From Firmicutes bacterium HGW-Firmicutes-2 (lineage in GTDB: Bacteria > Bacillota > Clostridia > Lachnospirales > Vallitaleaceae): 64,000 nt of DNA. Each line of letters opens with the position of its first letter. The first letter of the stretch is position 1. Location of the stretch: positions 125,488 to 189,487 of the forward strand of contig PGZV01000002.1 in NCBI GenBank assembly GCA_002841495.1, written 5' to 3'. The position numbers were made by a program, and so were the translations under genes. The notes beneath the pieces are model-generated. The model searched no databases. It saw only the letters and a list, made by a program, of their open reading frames with translations, and had not been told where the DNA came from. Below are positions 30,186 to 38,352 of this stretch, one piece after another.

Positions 30186-30869
30186 ATGAAGTATGAAATC
30201 AAAGGACAAACACTGCCGGTTGTTGTATGTACTTTAAACGCGAACGAAACCTTGGTTTCTGAAGCAGGTGCTATGGGATGGATGAGTGACTACATCACTA
30301 TGGACACCAACATGAAGGGTGGTATAATGGGTGGACTCGGAAGAGCTTTCTCCGGTGAATCTGTTTTCCTTAATACCTTTACTTCAAAAGCAGACAACAC
30401 CATCATTGCATTTCCGTCTTCTTTTCCAGGTAAAATAGTTGCAAAAGAGCTTAAAGACGGAGAAACCATTATCTGCCAAAAAGGTGCTTTTTTAGCCGGT
30501 ACCTCTAATGTTAAGCTTGAAGTTGCCTTTAGGAAGAAGCTTGGTGCAGGTTTTTTTGGTGGTGAAGGTTTTATTCTACAAAAAATCACCGGACCCGGAT
30601 ATGTTTTCTTAGAGTTCGACGGTCATATTGAAGAGTATATACTTCAACCCGGTCAAAAATTCAAAGTAGACACCGGTAATGTGGCTATGTTTGACGCATC
30701 TGTTGAATATAACGTAGAAATGGTTAAAGGTCTTAAGAATATCTTCTTAGGTGGGGAAGGTCTCTTTCTAACGACACTTACCGGTCCAGGCCATATTTCA
30801 TTACAAAGTATGCCAATTCAGAATCTAGCGGCTCAGATGACCCGTTACTTTAATACAAGTTCAAAATAG
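30186..30869 (+). CDS. AIM24 / TIGR00266 family protein
   Basis: A 227-residue all-beta protein of the AIM24 family, with repeated glycine-rich strands: VSEAGAMGWMSD, FPGKIVAKEL, GFFGGEGFILQKITGPG and GGEGLFLTTLTGPG. No catalytic role is known for the family. GAGGAGGT lies 8 nt before the ATG. It is monocistronic: a strong terminator follows at 30947-30977. Confidence 0.88.
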   Translation: MKYEIKGQTLPVVVCTLNANETLVSEAGAMGWMSDYITMDTNMKGGIMGGLGRAFSGESVFLNTFTSKADNTIIAFPSSFPGKIVAKELKDGETIICQKGAFLAGTSNVKLEVAFRKKLGAGFFGGEGFILQKITGPGYVFLEFDGHIEEYILQPGQKFKVDTGNVAMFDASVEYNVEMVKGLKNIFLGGEGLFLTTLTGPGHISLQSMPIQNLAAQMTRYFNTSSK

Positions 30870-30946
30870 ATTTATTATTGGGAACAAAAGTCTGTCTCAA
30901 TAATGCCCACTACGATATCGGTTTGTTTAACTAATTTTATGAGACG

Positions 30947-30977
30947 AAGGCAAGTGCTTGTGCGCTTGTCTTTTTTT
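30947..30977 (+). terminator. Intrinsic terminator of the AIM24 gene
   Basis: Arms 30947-30957 (AAGGCAAGTGC) and 30962-30972 pair with two G-U pairs that are only possible in plus-strand RNA, loop TTGT, followed by seven T (30971-30977). Confidence 0.9.
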
Positions 30978-30984
30978 AGTAACT

Positions 30985-31260
30985 ATCTACTACTGCAACC
31001 ATATCGTGTAATCGTAGATATAACACACAGCTACTCGGTAATAGGTCGTCATTTCGTCAATATGTAAATCCAAATGGCCCATATCCGTGTGACTCATATA
31101 ATGCGCTAAAGCAGTCAGTAAGACCTTATAAAAGCCCACATCGACCATGAAGTTCCTGGAAGCAGACTGTATGATGGAGTCAGTCAGCATGGATGCTGAC
31201 CGTCGACTTTTGGTGCATGGATGCACCAATCGGAGACCGTAATCATACAGTCTGTGGAAG
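30985..31260 (-). repeat. Hairpin-rich dispersed element, copy 1
   Basis: This sequence, read on the minus strand, shares ordered blocks with 61640-61890 read on the plus strand: an 11-mer AGGAACTTCAT (31147-31157), TTTACAT, a 21-nt block starting ATGACGACC and ending CGAGTA (31032-31052) and a 23-nt block starting GCTGTGTG (31009-31031). In this copy the last two blocks are adjacent (44 nt). An open frame of 95 codons (30990-31277) runs through it, ending in the peptide MTTYYRVAVCYIYDY, but has no ribosome site and a TTG start, so it is more likely a remnant than a gene. It lies between the convergent AIM24 and hsp20 genes. Confidence 0.7.
31163..31254. other. Branched hairpin structure with two CATGGATG apexes
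   Basis: A 13-bp outer stem (31163-31175 with 31242-31254, AGACTGTATGAT and its complement) encloses two perfect hairpins: GTCAGCAT-GG-ATGCTGAC (31183-31200) and TTGGTGCAT-GG-ATGCACCAA (31210-31229). Both have the same CATGGATG centre but unrelated stem bases. Confidence 0.75.
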
Positions 31261-31274
31261 AATTTAGTAGATAG

Positions 31275-31313
31275 CAAAACGAAAAGGCATAGCCGCTCTC
31301 AACGACTATGCCT
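31275..31313 (-). terminator. Intrinsic terminator of hsp20
   Basis: On the minus strand AGGCATAG (31306-31313 side) pairs with CTATGCCT (31285-31292 side) around a 13-nt loop, followed by TTTTCGTTTT. It lies 57 nt after the hsp20 stop codon. Confidence 0.8.
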
Positions 31314-31369
31314 AATTTCAAGAATTCTCGATTCTTATTTAACTTTACTTATAAGACAGTCTTCTTTGA

Positions 31370-31816
31370 TTATTTCACTTCAATTCGAATAGTATTGTCC
31401 ACTTCTTCTTTCTTAGGTGCCACAATGGTCAATACACCATTTTCTAACTTCGCACTAATTTTGTCGCCTTGAATGTCTCTTAGTCCAAACATCCTCTGCA
31501 TGGAGCAAAGTCTTCTTTCTCTATGGATGTAATTGGATCTTTCTTCATCGACTTCATCTTTACATTCCACTTGAATCATAAGTTGATCATCCTTGTAGTC
31601 AATGGTTAAGTCTTCTTTTTTTACACCCGGAAGATCTGCTTCCAGAATGTATTCTTGGTCGTTGTCTTTGATGTCAATCTTAAATGAGCCATTATTCAGT
31701 GCTCTAGATTGAAACAAAGAATCATTGAATACGTCGTCAAACATATTGAAAATGTCTGAGAAATCGTTACTTCTTCTTGATACTTGTCCACGTGCATAAG
31801 GTGTTAATCTAAACAT
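31370..31816 (-). CDS. Small heat-shock protein, Hsp20/alpha-crystallin family
   Basis: A 148-residue ATP-independent holdase. The alpha-crystallin domain covers residues about 42-148, with LEADLPGVKKEDLTIDYKDD, RERRLCSMQRMFGL and the C-terminal strand motif AKLENGVLTIVAPK. The C-terminal IxI-like tail reads TIRIEVK. AAGGAGG lies 7 nt before the ATG. A CIRCE operator between promoter and ribosome site puts it under HrcA control. Confidence 0.95.
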   Translation of the reverse strand: MFRLTPYARGQVSRRSNDFSDIFNMFDDVFNDSLFQSRALNNGSFKIDIKDNDQEYILEADLPGVKKEDLTIDYKDDQLMIQVECKDEVDEERSNYIHRERRLCSMQRMFGLRDIQGDKISAKLENGVLTIVAPKKEEVDNTIRIEVK

Positions 31817-31841
31817 ATAAATGCCTCCTTTAAATTAATTG

Positions 31842-31868
31842 TTAGCACTCCTCTTAGGTGAGTGCTGA
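31842..31868. promoter_or_regulatory. CIRCE operator (HrcA binding site) of hsp20
   Basis: TTAGCACTC, nine bases, GAGTGCTGA: the CIRCE inverted repeat with a single deviation from TTAGCACTC-N9-GAGTGCTAA. It lies just downstream of the -10 box and upstream of the ribosome site, the usual position. Confidence 0.93.
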
Positions 31869-31878
31869 TTATGCTTAT

Positions 31879-31907
31879 AATATACACCCAACTTCGTCTT
31901 ATGTCAA
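31879..31907 (-). promoter_or_regulatory. Sigma-A promoter of hsp20
   Basis: On the minus strand TTGACA (31902-31907) and TATATT (31879-31884) are 17 nt apart, directly upstream of the CIRCE element. Confidence 0.85.
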
Positions 31908-31996
31908 CCCCTTTTTAATCGTTTTTTTGTTTTTTTCTACATAAAATAAGGTATAATAGAATCAGTATTCCACTCTATATACACGAGGTGAAGTTA

Positions 31997-32668
31997 ATGG
32001 AAAATTACTCAATTTTTGATATTATTGGACCTGCTATGATAGGACCATCAAGCTCTCATACGGCAGGCGCTGCTAAGGTAGCTTATATTGCTAGGTCTAT
32101 TTTTGGAAAGCCTATTAAAAAAGTTACTTTTTATCTCCATGGTTCTTTTTCGACCACGTATAAAGGACATGGTACGGACAAAGCCCTGATTGCAGGTGTT
32201 TGCGGTATGCGCCCTGATGATCCAAGTATTCCTTTCTCCTATGAGAAAGCAAAAACCATGAATATAGAAATTCATTTTATGAAAATCAACTTAGATGACG
32301 TTCATCCAAACACAGTCAAAATAGTATTTGAAGGCGTAGATGGATCCACGCAATCTATTATCGGTTCTTCCATCGGGGGCGGCAAGGTGAAAATTATTTC
32401 CATCGATGATATTGATGTGGCCATCACCGGTAGTTACTCAACCCTCATCACCCAGCACTTGGATTTACCCGGATTTGTCGCTGATATCAGCCAGATTCTT
32501 GCACACTACCACATTAACATTGCCTTTATGAAAGTCTTTCGTGAAACCAAAGGTGAAAATGCTGTTATGGTTATTGAATCTGATGATGTCATACATAAGG
32601 ATGCTTTGGAAAAAATTAGCGCTTTAGATGCATTAAATAAACTGACATTTTTTGAAGCGATACAATAG
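31997..32668 (+). CDS. sdaAB: L-serine ammonia-lyase, iron-sulfur type, beta subunit
   Basis: Beta subunit of the two-subunit [4Fe-4S] serine dehydratase that deaminates serine to pyruvate. The 223-residue protein has the family start SIFDIIGPAMIGPSSSHTAGA, HGSFSTTYKGHGTD, and a C-terminal ACT domain (about 150-223; VADISQILAHYHINIAFM). I chose the ATG at 31997, with GAGGTG 6 nt upstream, rather than the GTG at 31988 that overlaps it. A TATAAT at 31952-31957 is a likely -10. Nine nt separate it from sdaAA. Confidence 0.95.
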   Translation: MENYSIFDIIGPAMIGPSSSHTAGAAKVAYIARSIFGKPIKKVTFYLHGSFSTTYKGHGTDKALIAGVCGMRPDDPSIPFSYEKAKTMNIEIHFMKINLDDVHPNTVKIVFEGVDGSTQSIIGSSIGGGKVKIISIDDIDVAITGSYSTLITQHLDLPGFVADISQILAHYHINIAFMKVFRETKGENAVMVIESDDVIHKDALEKISALDALNKLTFFEAIQ

Positions 32669-32677
32669 GAGGTCACC

Positions 32678-33559
32678 ATGAAGATCACTACCGCCAAAGA
32701 TATCCTACAACTCAAACAAACACACAACCTAAATCTTTTTGAAATTGCACTTAAATATGAAGTTTCAAATAGCGATTTGGATCAAGATGTTATACTCGAC
32801 TCCATGGCACGACAATGGCAAATTATGGAACAAGCCATCTCTCAAGGTCTGGATCCGGACAATCAGCACCTTCATGGCAAGATCTTAGGTCGTGAAGCCA
32901 TCAAGCTTAAGACATCTTTTGAATCCGGCAAATCCATTTGCGGTATTACAACATCAAAAGCTATGATGTATGCCCTAAGTACGATGGAAGTGAATATGGC
33001 TATGGGTCAGATTGTAGCCGCACCTACAGCAGGTGCAAGTGGGGTTCTACCCGGCACTCTAAAAGCGCTTCAAGAAGCGCACCATCTAGAAGAGAAGAAG
33101 ATTATTGAAGCGCTTTTTGTCGCCGGCCTCGTCGGAATGATTATCGCCAAACAAGCCAGCATATCCGGTGCTAAAGGTGGCTGTCAGGCTGAGATTGGCT
33201 CGGCTGCTGCTATGGCTGCTGCTGCAACTGTTTATGTACTTGATGGTACCATGGAACAGTCCTTTGACGCAGCCGCCATCGCCATTAATAATATGATGGG
33301 GCTCATATGTGATCCTGTGGCCGGACTGGTAGAAGTGCCCTGTCACAAAAGAAATGCTCTTGGTGCCGCCAATGCATTGTTATGCGCTGAAATGGTTCTG
33401 GCAGGTCTTCCTTCTGTGATTCCCTTTGATGAAGTGGTTCAAGCTATGAAGCAAGTTGGTGATCTGTTACCTGCCTGCCACCGTGAAACTGCAACCGGCG
33501 GTATTGCCATTAGTAAAACTGCAAAATCTATTGAAGCAAGTATAATGAATGATGAATGA
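32678..33559 (+). CDS. sdaAA: L-serine ammonia-lyase, iron-sulfur type, alpha subunit
   Basis: Catalytic alpha subunit, 293 residues. The three cysteines expected to hold the [4Fe-4S] cluster are seen in GAKGGCQAEIGSA, LICDPVAGLVEV and VPCHKRNALGA; PTAGASGVLPG is the substrate loop. AGGAGG precedes the ATG at 32678. The pair is followed by a strong terminator, so sdaAB-sdaAA form a complete two-gene operon. Confidence 0.96.
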   Translation: MKITTAKDILQLKQTHNLNLFEIALKYEVSNSDLDQDVILDSMARQWQIMEQAISQGLDPDNQHLHGKILGREAIKLKTSFESGKSICGITTSKAMMYALSTMEVNMAMGQIVAAPTAGASGVLPGTLKALQEAHHLEEKKIIEALFVAGLVGMIIAKQASISGAKGGCQAEIGSAAAMAAAATVYVLDGTMEQSFDAAAIAINNMMGLICDPVAGLVEVPCHKRNALGAANALLCAEMVLAGLPSVIPFDEVVQAMKQVGDLLPACHRETATGGIAISKTAKSIEASIMNDE

Positions 33560-33573
33560 CATCCTACATGATC

Positions 33574-33621
33574 AACCAAAAAACAGCGTACAGAGTAATC
33601 TCTATAGGCTGTTTTTTGGTT
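33574..33621 (+). terminator. Terminator of sdaAB-sdaAA
   Basis: Perfect 14-bp arms (33574-33587, AACCAAAAAACAGC, with 33608-33621) around a 20-nt loop that can itself pair (AGAG-TAAT-CTCT). The T-run is at the 3' side of the stem, followed by ATTTTAGG. It may also serve truA from the other strand. Confidence 0.8.
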
Positions 33622-33698
33622 ATTTTAGGTTCTTAAATTAATTCTACCAGAAAATTTCTAAGTTCTTGGCTGATTTACAACTGGTAGAGTTAAGTTTT

Positions 33699-34442
33699 TT
33701 AATATGTCACTTCCATGAGGCAGAGTCCTTGTGCTGGTGCTGTGTAACCGGCTTCACTCCTGATTTTGGATGCAAAAACCTGGTCAATGGTGTCGTCATG
33801 TCGAAGGCCAAGACCAATCTCAATGAGTGTCCCAACCATGATTCTCGCCATATTATATAAGAAGCCACTGGCATTCATAACGATTTCGATACGGTCTTCA
33901 TCTTCTATAATATCAACGCTATTGACTTTTCTTGTTGTTGTTTTCTTGGTTTTATCACTACAGAATCCCTTAAAATCATGCTCACCTATAAATTTGGTTG
34001 CTGCAACCAACATAAGATCTACATCGACCTGCTCTTCTAGTCTGTATACATATTTACGCTCAAATAAAGGCATTGTCTGTGCATTGGCTTTCCATAAAGT
34101 GTATCGATAGGTTTTACTTGTCGCGGCAAAGCGGCAGTTAAAATCCTCATCTACTTTAAAAACTTCTTTTATGATTATGTCTTCCGGTAAAACCTTATTC
34201 AAATTGTACTTTAGATTTCCCGGTTTTTGTTTAGACTTGGTGATGAAGTTCACCACTTGACCAAGGGCATGCACCCCTTTATCCGTTCTTCCAGAACCAA
34301 TGACCACAATTTCTTCGCCTAAATATTCGCTTAAGGTACTTTCAAGCTTACTTTGAATGGTATTTTTTGCATTCTTATTCTTTTGCCAACCTTGATACTT
34401 AGCACCGTCATAACCGATAATCATTTTATAATTGTACGCCAT
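33699..34442 (-). CDS. truA: tRNA pseudouridine synthase A
   Basis: Forms pseudouridine at positions 38-40 of tRNA. The 247-residue protein has the N-terminal YDGAKYQGWQ, the catalytic Asp in GSGRTDKGVHALGQ (about residue 53) and the C-terminal FLYNMARIMVGTLIEIGLG. GAGG precedes the ATG. It follows the exporter genes by 13 nt. Confidence 0.96.
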   Translation of the reverse strand: MAYNYKMIIGYDGAKYQGWQKNKNAKNTIQSKLESTLSEYLGEEIVVIGSGRTDKGVHALGQVVNFITKSKQKPGNLKYNLNKVLPEDIIIKEVFKVDEDFNCRFAATSKTYRYTLWKANAQTMPLFERKYVYRLEEQVDVDLMLVAATKFIGEHDFKGFCSDKTKKTTTRKVNSVDIIEDEDRIEIVMNASGFLYNMARIMVGTLIEIGLGLRHDDTIDQVFASKIRSEAGYTAPAQGLCLMEVTY

Positions 34443-34455
34443 GTGACCTCTTTTC

Positions 34456-36513
34456 TTAGGAAGATATTTCTTCCAACTCCTGATATTGTAACTGATACAA
34501 GTTATAGTATAAACCTTTTTTGCTCAGTAAAGTTTGATGGTTACCTATTTCCTTAATACGGCCTTTATGTAAGACAACAATTTTGTCTGCATGTTGAATG
34601 GTGGACAATCGGTGTGCGACCACCAACGTTGTACGATTTTCCATAAGCTTCAAGAGGGCATCTTGTATCAACACCTCTGTCTCCGTATCGATATTGGCTG
34701 TTGCTTCATCAAGGACCAGAACCGATGGCTTATACGCCAAAGTTCTTGCAAAAGATAACAACTGCCTTTGGCCTGCTGATAGGGTAGCCCCTCTTTCAAA
34801 AACATGTTCATCATACTTGTTGGTCATTTTTTCTATAAAGATATGAGCGTTAACGAATTTCGCTGCTGCGACCACATCCTCGTCACTAATACTTTCTTCA
34901 CCAAGACGTATGTTTTCTTTGATATCGCCGGTAAAAAGAAACACGTCCTGTAGCATTTGTCCTACATGTTTTCTTATATTATGTTTGTCCAAGGTCTTGA
35001 TATTATGTCCATCCAGTAAGATTTCACCTTGTTGTATATCATAGTATCTGGTAAGCAAATTGAGTACGGATGTTTTTCCTGCACCGGTTGCACCCACAAA
35101 GGCTACTGTTTCCCCCGGATTCACAGTGAAGGATATGTCTTTTAACACATATTCATCCTCATTATAGGCAAACCAAACATTCTTGAACTCTATATGACCT
35201 TTTACAGATTCCAGCGCTATAGGGTGCTCTTGATTTTCAATACTTTGATCATCATCCAGTAGTGAAAATATCTTTTCTGCCGCTGCAAAAGCTGACTGAA
35301 GAATGCCAAATTGTTCTGCCAATTGTTGAATCGGGTCAAAAAAGTTTGATATGTACTGAAGATAGATGACTAAAACCCCAATGGTCAAAAGCCCTTCCAT
35401 CACTTGATAACCACCAAAACCCAATACCATGGCTAAAGATAATACATAGATTAAATACATGGTGGGTCTATACACACCAAATACCATTAATTCCTTCATA
35501 TTGGCTTTAAACAACCCATCGTTGATATCATCAAAGGCCTTTAGCTTTGCTTTTTCTTTCCCGAATATCTGAACGATTTTCATACCGGATATATGCTCCG
35601 ATAAGAAAGTATTCACCATGGATACTCGACTTCTAACATCCCTATATGCTTTTCTTGAGTATTTTCTAAAAATCAAAGTAGATAAGAGCACTAAGGGTAA
35701 GACAAGAAAAACTGCGAGGGCAAGACGCCAGTTCAGAACTACCATCATAACGGATATTCCAACTAAGGTCAAGACACTTTGCACTGAGTTGACGATAACA
35801 CTGGTGTACATCTCATTTAACGTTTCTGTATCATTGGTTACGCGTGTCACCAGTTTACCGACCGGATTCTGGTTAAAAAATTCGATGGAGCGTCCCTGTA
35901 TATGGGCAAAAACCTCATCCCTAATCTCGTAAATAATTTTTTGACCGGTATAGTGCAACAATATGGTTTGCAAATATGCAATCAGCAACCCAGCAATCAA
36001 AATAATGATAAAAATCACCATTAACCTAAGAAGTGCTGAATAATCCATAGATCTTAACAGGTCAATCTCCTCAGGTGTTAAAAGCATGGCACTATAAGTA
36101 AGGCCTTGTTCAGTAACAAAGTTACCCTCATCATCCAAGCTGCCTTCTTCATCTCTTATGCTTAGAGCTTCCTCATAGGTCAAATCTTGGATGAAATAAT
36201 ATCGTCCTTCATCATAGATGATGGTGGCTTTAGAAGCTGCCATCAAATTGTCTTCATCTTCAACATAGCCTGTTCCTGCAATCCCAAAGCCTTCTTCTGG
36301 AGATACCTGACTGTAGATCTTTTGATAATTAACAATCACTTCATCAATAGCCTGGCCAATGATAATCGGTCTAATTAGTTCAATACCGACCACCACCACC
36401 AACAATATCATAGACAGTGCTATGGCAAAATAATGCTTCTTGGCATATTTTAGTAGTCTCTTAAGTAAAACACCATCATAACCACTTTCTATGTTTTGAT
36501 CCTCTGCATCCAT
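34456..36513 (-). CDS. Heterodimeric ABC exporter half-transporter, BmrD-like
   Basis: A 685-residue half-transporter: six-helix membrane domain (residues 20-400) followed by an ATPase domain with Walker A GATGAGKTS, signature LSAGQRQLL, and Walker B VLVLDEATANID, which retains the catalytic Glu. Between the first two helices is an extracytoplasmic insertion of about 100 acidic residues (60-160), as in BmrD/YheH. Length and motif pairing with the upstream gene fit a BmrCD multidrug exporter. AGGTGG precedes the ATG; 8 nt separate it from its partner. Confidence 0.92.
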   Translation of the reverse strand: MDAEDQNIESGYDGVLLKRLLKYAKKHYFAIALSMILLVVVVGIELIRPIIIGQAIDEVIVNYQKIYSQVSPEEGFGIAGTGYVEDEDNLMAASKATIIYDEGRYYFIQDLTYEEALSIRDEEGSLDDEGNFVTEQGLTYSAMLLTPEEIDLLRSMDYSALLRLMVIFIIILIAGLLIAYLQTILLHYTGQKIIYEIRDEVFAHIQGRSIEFFNQNPVGKLVTRVTNDTETLNEMYTSVIVNSVQSVLTLVGISVMMVVLNWRLALAVFLVLPLVLLSTLIFRKYSRKAYRDVRSRVSMVNTFLSEHISGMKIVQIFGKEKAKLKAFDDINDGLFKANMKELMVFGVYRPTMYLIYVLSLAMVLGFGGYQVMEGLLTIGVLVIYLQYISNFFDPIQQLAEQFGILQSAFAAAEKIFSLLDDDQSIENQEHPIALESVKGHIEFKNVWFAYNEDEYVLKDISFTVNPGETVAFVGATGAGKTSVLNLLTRYYDIQQGEILLDGHNIKTLDKHNIRKHVGQMLQDVFLFTGDIKENIRLGEESISDEDVVAAAKFVNAHIFIEKMTNKYDEHVFERGATLSAGQRQLLSFARTLAYKPSVLVLDEATANIDTETEVLIQDALLKLMENRTTLVVAHRLSTIQHADKIVVLHKGRIKEIGNHQTLLSKKGLYYNLYQLQYQELEEISS

Positions 36514-36521
36514 TTTGCCAC

Positions 36522-38285
36522 CTACCCTTCCTCTATGATTTCTCTTTCTAGTTGTTGTTGTTTGACCATTTCATAATAGAGGCCCTTATTGGCAATCAAC
36601 GCTTCATGCTGACCTTGTTCGACGATGCGACCATCATCTAGCACAATAATCAAATCCGTATGCTGTATCGTGGATATTCTATGGGCAATAAGAATCTGGG
36701 TTTGATGACCTCTTTGATTCTTAAGCATGTCCAGTATGGCTTCTTCTGTTTTCGTATCCACCGCTGATACGGCGTCATCTAGAATCAGAATCGGTGCTTC
36801 GCTTAACAAAGCTCTCGCTATAGAAATACGTTGTTTTTGACCACCGGACAATGTGACGCCTCGCTCACCTATTATGGTATCATACCCATCTTTAAAATCA
36901 ACAATATTGTCATGAACACAGGCTTCCTTCGCTGCTTCACTTGCTTCATCTCTTTGAATAACCTCTTTTGCAAAGCCAATGTTGTTGATAATTGTGTCTG
37001 AGAAAAGAAAATTATCTTGTGGTACATAACCAAAGCTTTTCCTTAACTTTTCAAGTGGTAATGCCAGCACGTCCACCCCATCAAGAAAAACCGTGTTTTC
37101 AGGTGGGTCAAAAAGTCTTAAAAGAAGATTGGCTAAGGTGGTTTTACCACTGCCGGTACGACCGAGAATACCCACCGATTGTCCTGCTTCTATAGAAAGA
37201 CTTATGTCTCTTAGGACCGGTTCACCATCCTGCTTGTAAGCAAAGGTTAGGTCTTTCATCTGAATGCTACCACTTAACTGTCCCACCTCAATTAATGCTT
37301 CTCTATCAACCACGGTACTTCTCGTTGTCATGATTTCTTCATAACGTGTTAGAGATGCCATGCCTTGAGATATGATGTTGATACACCAGCCAAAAGCCAT
37401 CATTGGCCATACCAGTATTAAGATGTACTGAACAAAGGCGACAAACTCACCTAATGTAATCTCGCCCCTTATGGTCATCCTACCCCCAAGTCCAAGGGCA
37501 ATTGCAATAGATAACCCACTGATCAGTGTCACCAAAGGCATCATAATGGCAAACAACTTTACGACGTGCATGTTCTTATCATAATTGTGCCTATTGGCTA
37601 CACTGAATTTTGTCATTTCATACATTTCTTTTACGAATGCTTTAATCACACGCATACCGGATATATTTTCTTGGACAAGATCTGATAAATGTGCAAAAGC
37701 CTCTTGCTTATCTTTGAATCGTTTTCGTATAAACGTACCTAGAATCAAGCTCCCGATGGCAATCACCGGTAAAGGCAAGATGCTTATTACCGTTAGCTTC
37801 AAGCTGATGGTATCAATCATCTTATAAAGCACCATAACGGTTAATATGACTGCATCCAGCGCCATTAAAACACCCGGCCCAACCATCATCCTTATGGCAT
37901 TCAGATCGTTAGTCGCATAAGCCATTAAGTCGCCTGTTTTGTGTTCATTAAAAAAATCCGTGGATAAGGACTCCAATTTAATAAAGTAATCTCTTCTCAA
38001 ATTTTTCTCTATGCGTCTGGCCGTACCAAATATATAGTAGCGCCAAGCGAAACGGCCAAGGGTAATGATTATCCCGATCATCAACAACTTAAGGAGTTCT
38101 CCCATAAGTAAAGGCATCGTTAGAACACCATATTGAAGGTCATTGGTTATGTTACCGGTAATGACCGGTATGTTCAGTTGAATAACATCCACGACAACCA
38201 CAGCCAATATACCTAATATATAATGCCCCTTGTATTGTTTCATATAGCCAATCAGTCTTTGGCCTTTATTGATTTTTGGTTCCAT
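36522..38285 (-). CDS. Heterodimeric ABC exporter half-transporter, BmrC-like (degenerate site)
   Basis: A 587-residue half-transporter: six membrane helices (20-310), then an ATPase domain with Walker A GRTGSGKTT, signature LSGGQKQR and Walker B ILILDDAVSAVD. The catalytic Glu after Walker B is Asp, the hallmark of the non-hydrolysing site in heterodimers such as BmrCD, LmrCD and TM287/288. It should pair with the next gene. GGAGGC lies 4-5 nt before the ATG. It is 67 nt downstream of the GH2-like gene, so a shared transcript is possible. Confidence 0.92.
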   Translation of the reverse strand: MEPKINKGQRLIGYMKQYKGHYILGILAVVVVDVIQLNIPVITGNITNDLQYGVLTMPLLMGELLKLLMIGIIITLGRFAWRYYIFGTARRIEKNLRRDYFIKLESLSTDFFNEHKTGDLMAYATNDLNAIRMMVGPGVLMALDAVILTVMVLYKMIDTISLKLTVISILPLPVIAIGSLILGTFIRKRFKDKQEAFAHLSDLVQENISGMRVIKAFVKEMYEMTKFSVANRHNYDKNMHVVKLFAIMMPLVTLISGLSIAIALGLGGRMTIRGEITLGEFVAFVQYILILVWPMMAFGWCINIISQGMASLTRYEEIMTTRSTVVDREALIEVGQLSGSIQMKDLTFAYKQDGEPVLRDISLSIEAGQSVGILGRTGSGKTTLANLLLRLFDPPENTVFLDGVDVLALPLEKLRKSFGYVPQDNFLFSDTIINNIGFAKEVIQRDEASEAAKEACVHDNIVDFKDGYDTIIGERGVTLSGGQKQRISIARALLSEAPILILDDAVSAVDTKTEEAILDMLKNQRGHQTQILIAHRISTIQHTDLIIVLDDGRIVEQGQHEALIANKGLYYEMVKQQQLEREIIEEG

Positions 38286-38352
38286 AATTGCCTCCGTTAC
38301 TCTCTGTCATTTACACATAATCACATCCTCATCACTGAGTAAATCGACGCTA

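Noticed and set aside
30990-31277. 95-codon open frame as a normal gene
   Set aside because: TTG start without ribosome site, runs through perfect hairpins, and the homologous copy at 61.8 kb is interrupted. Treated as a remnant within a repeat element.
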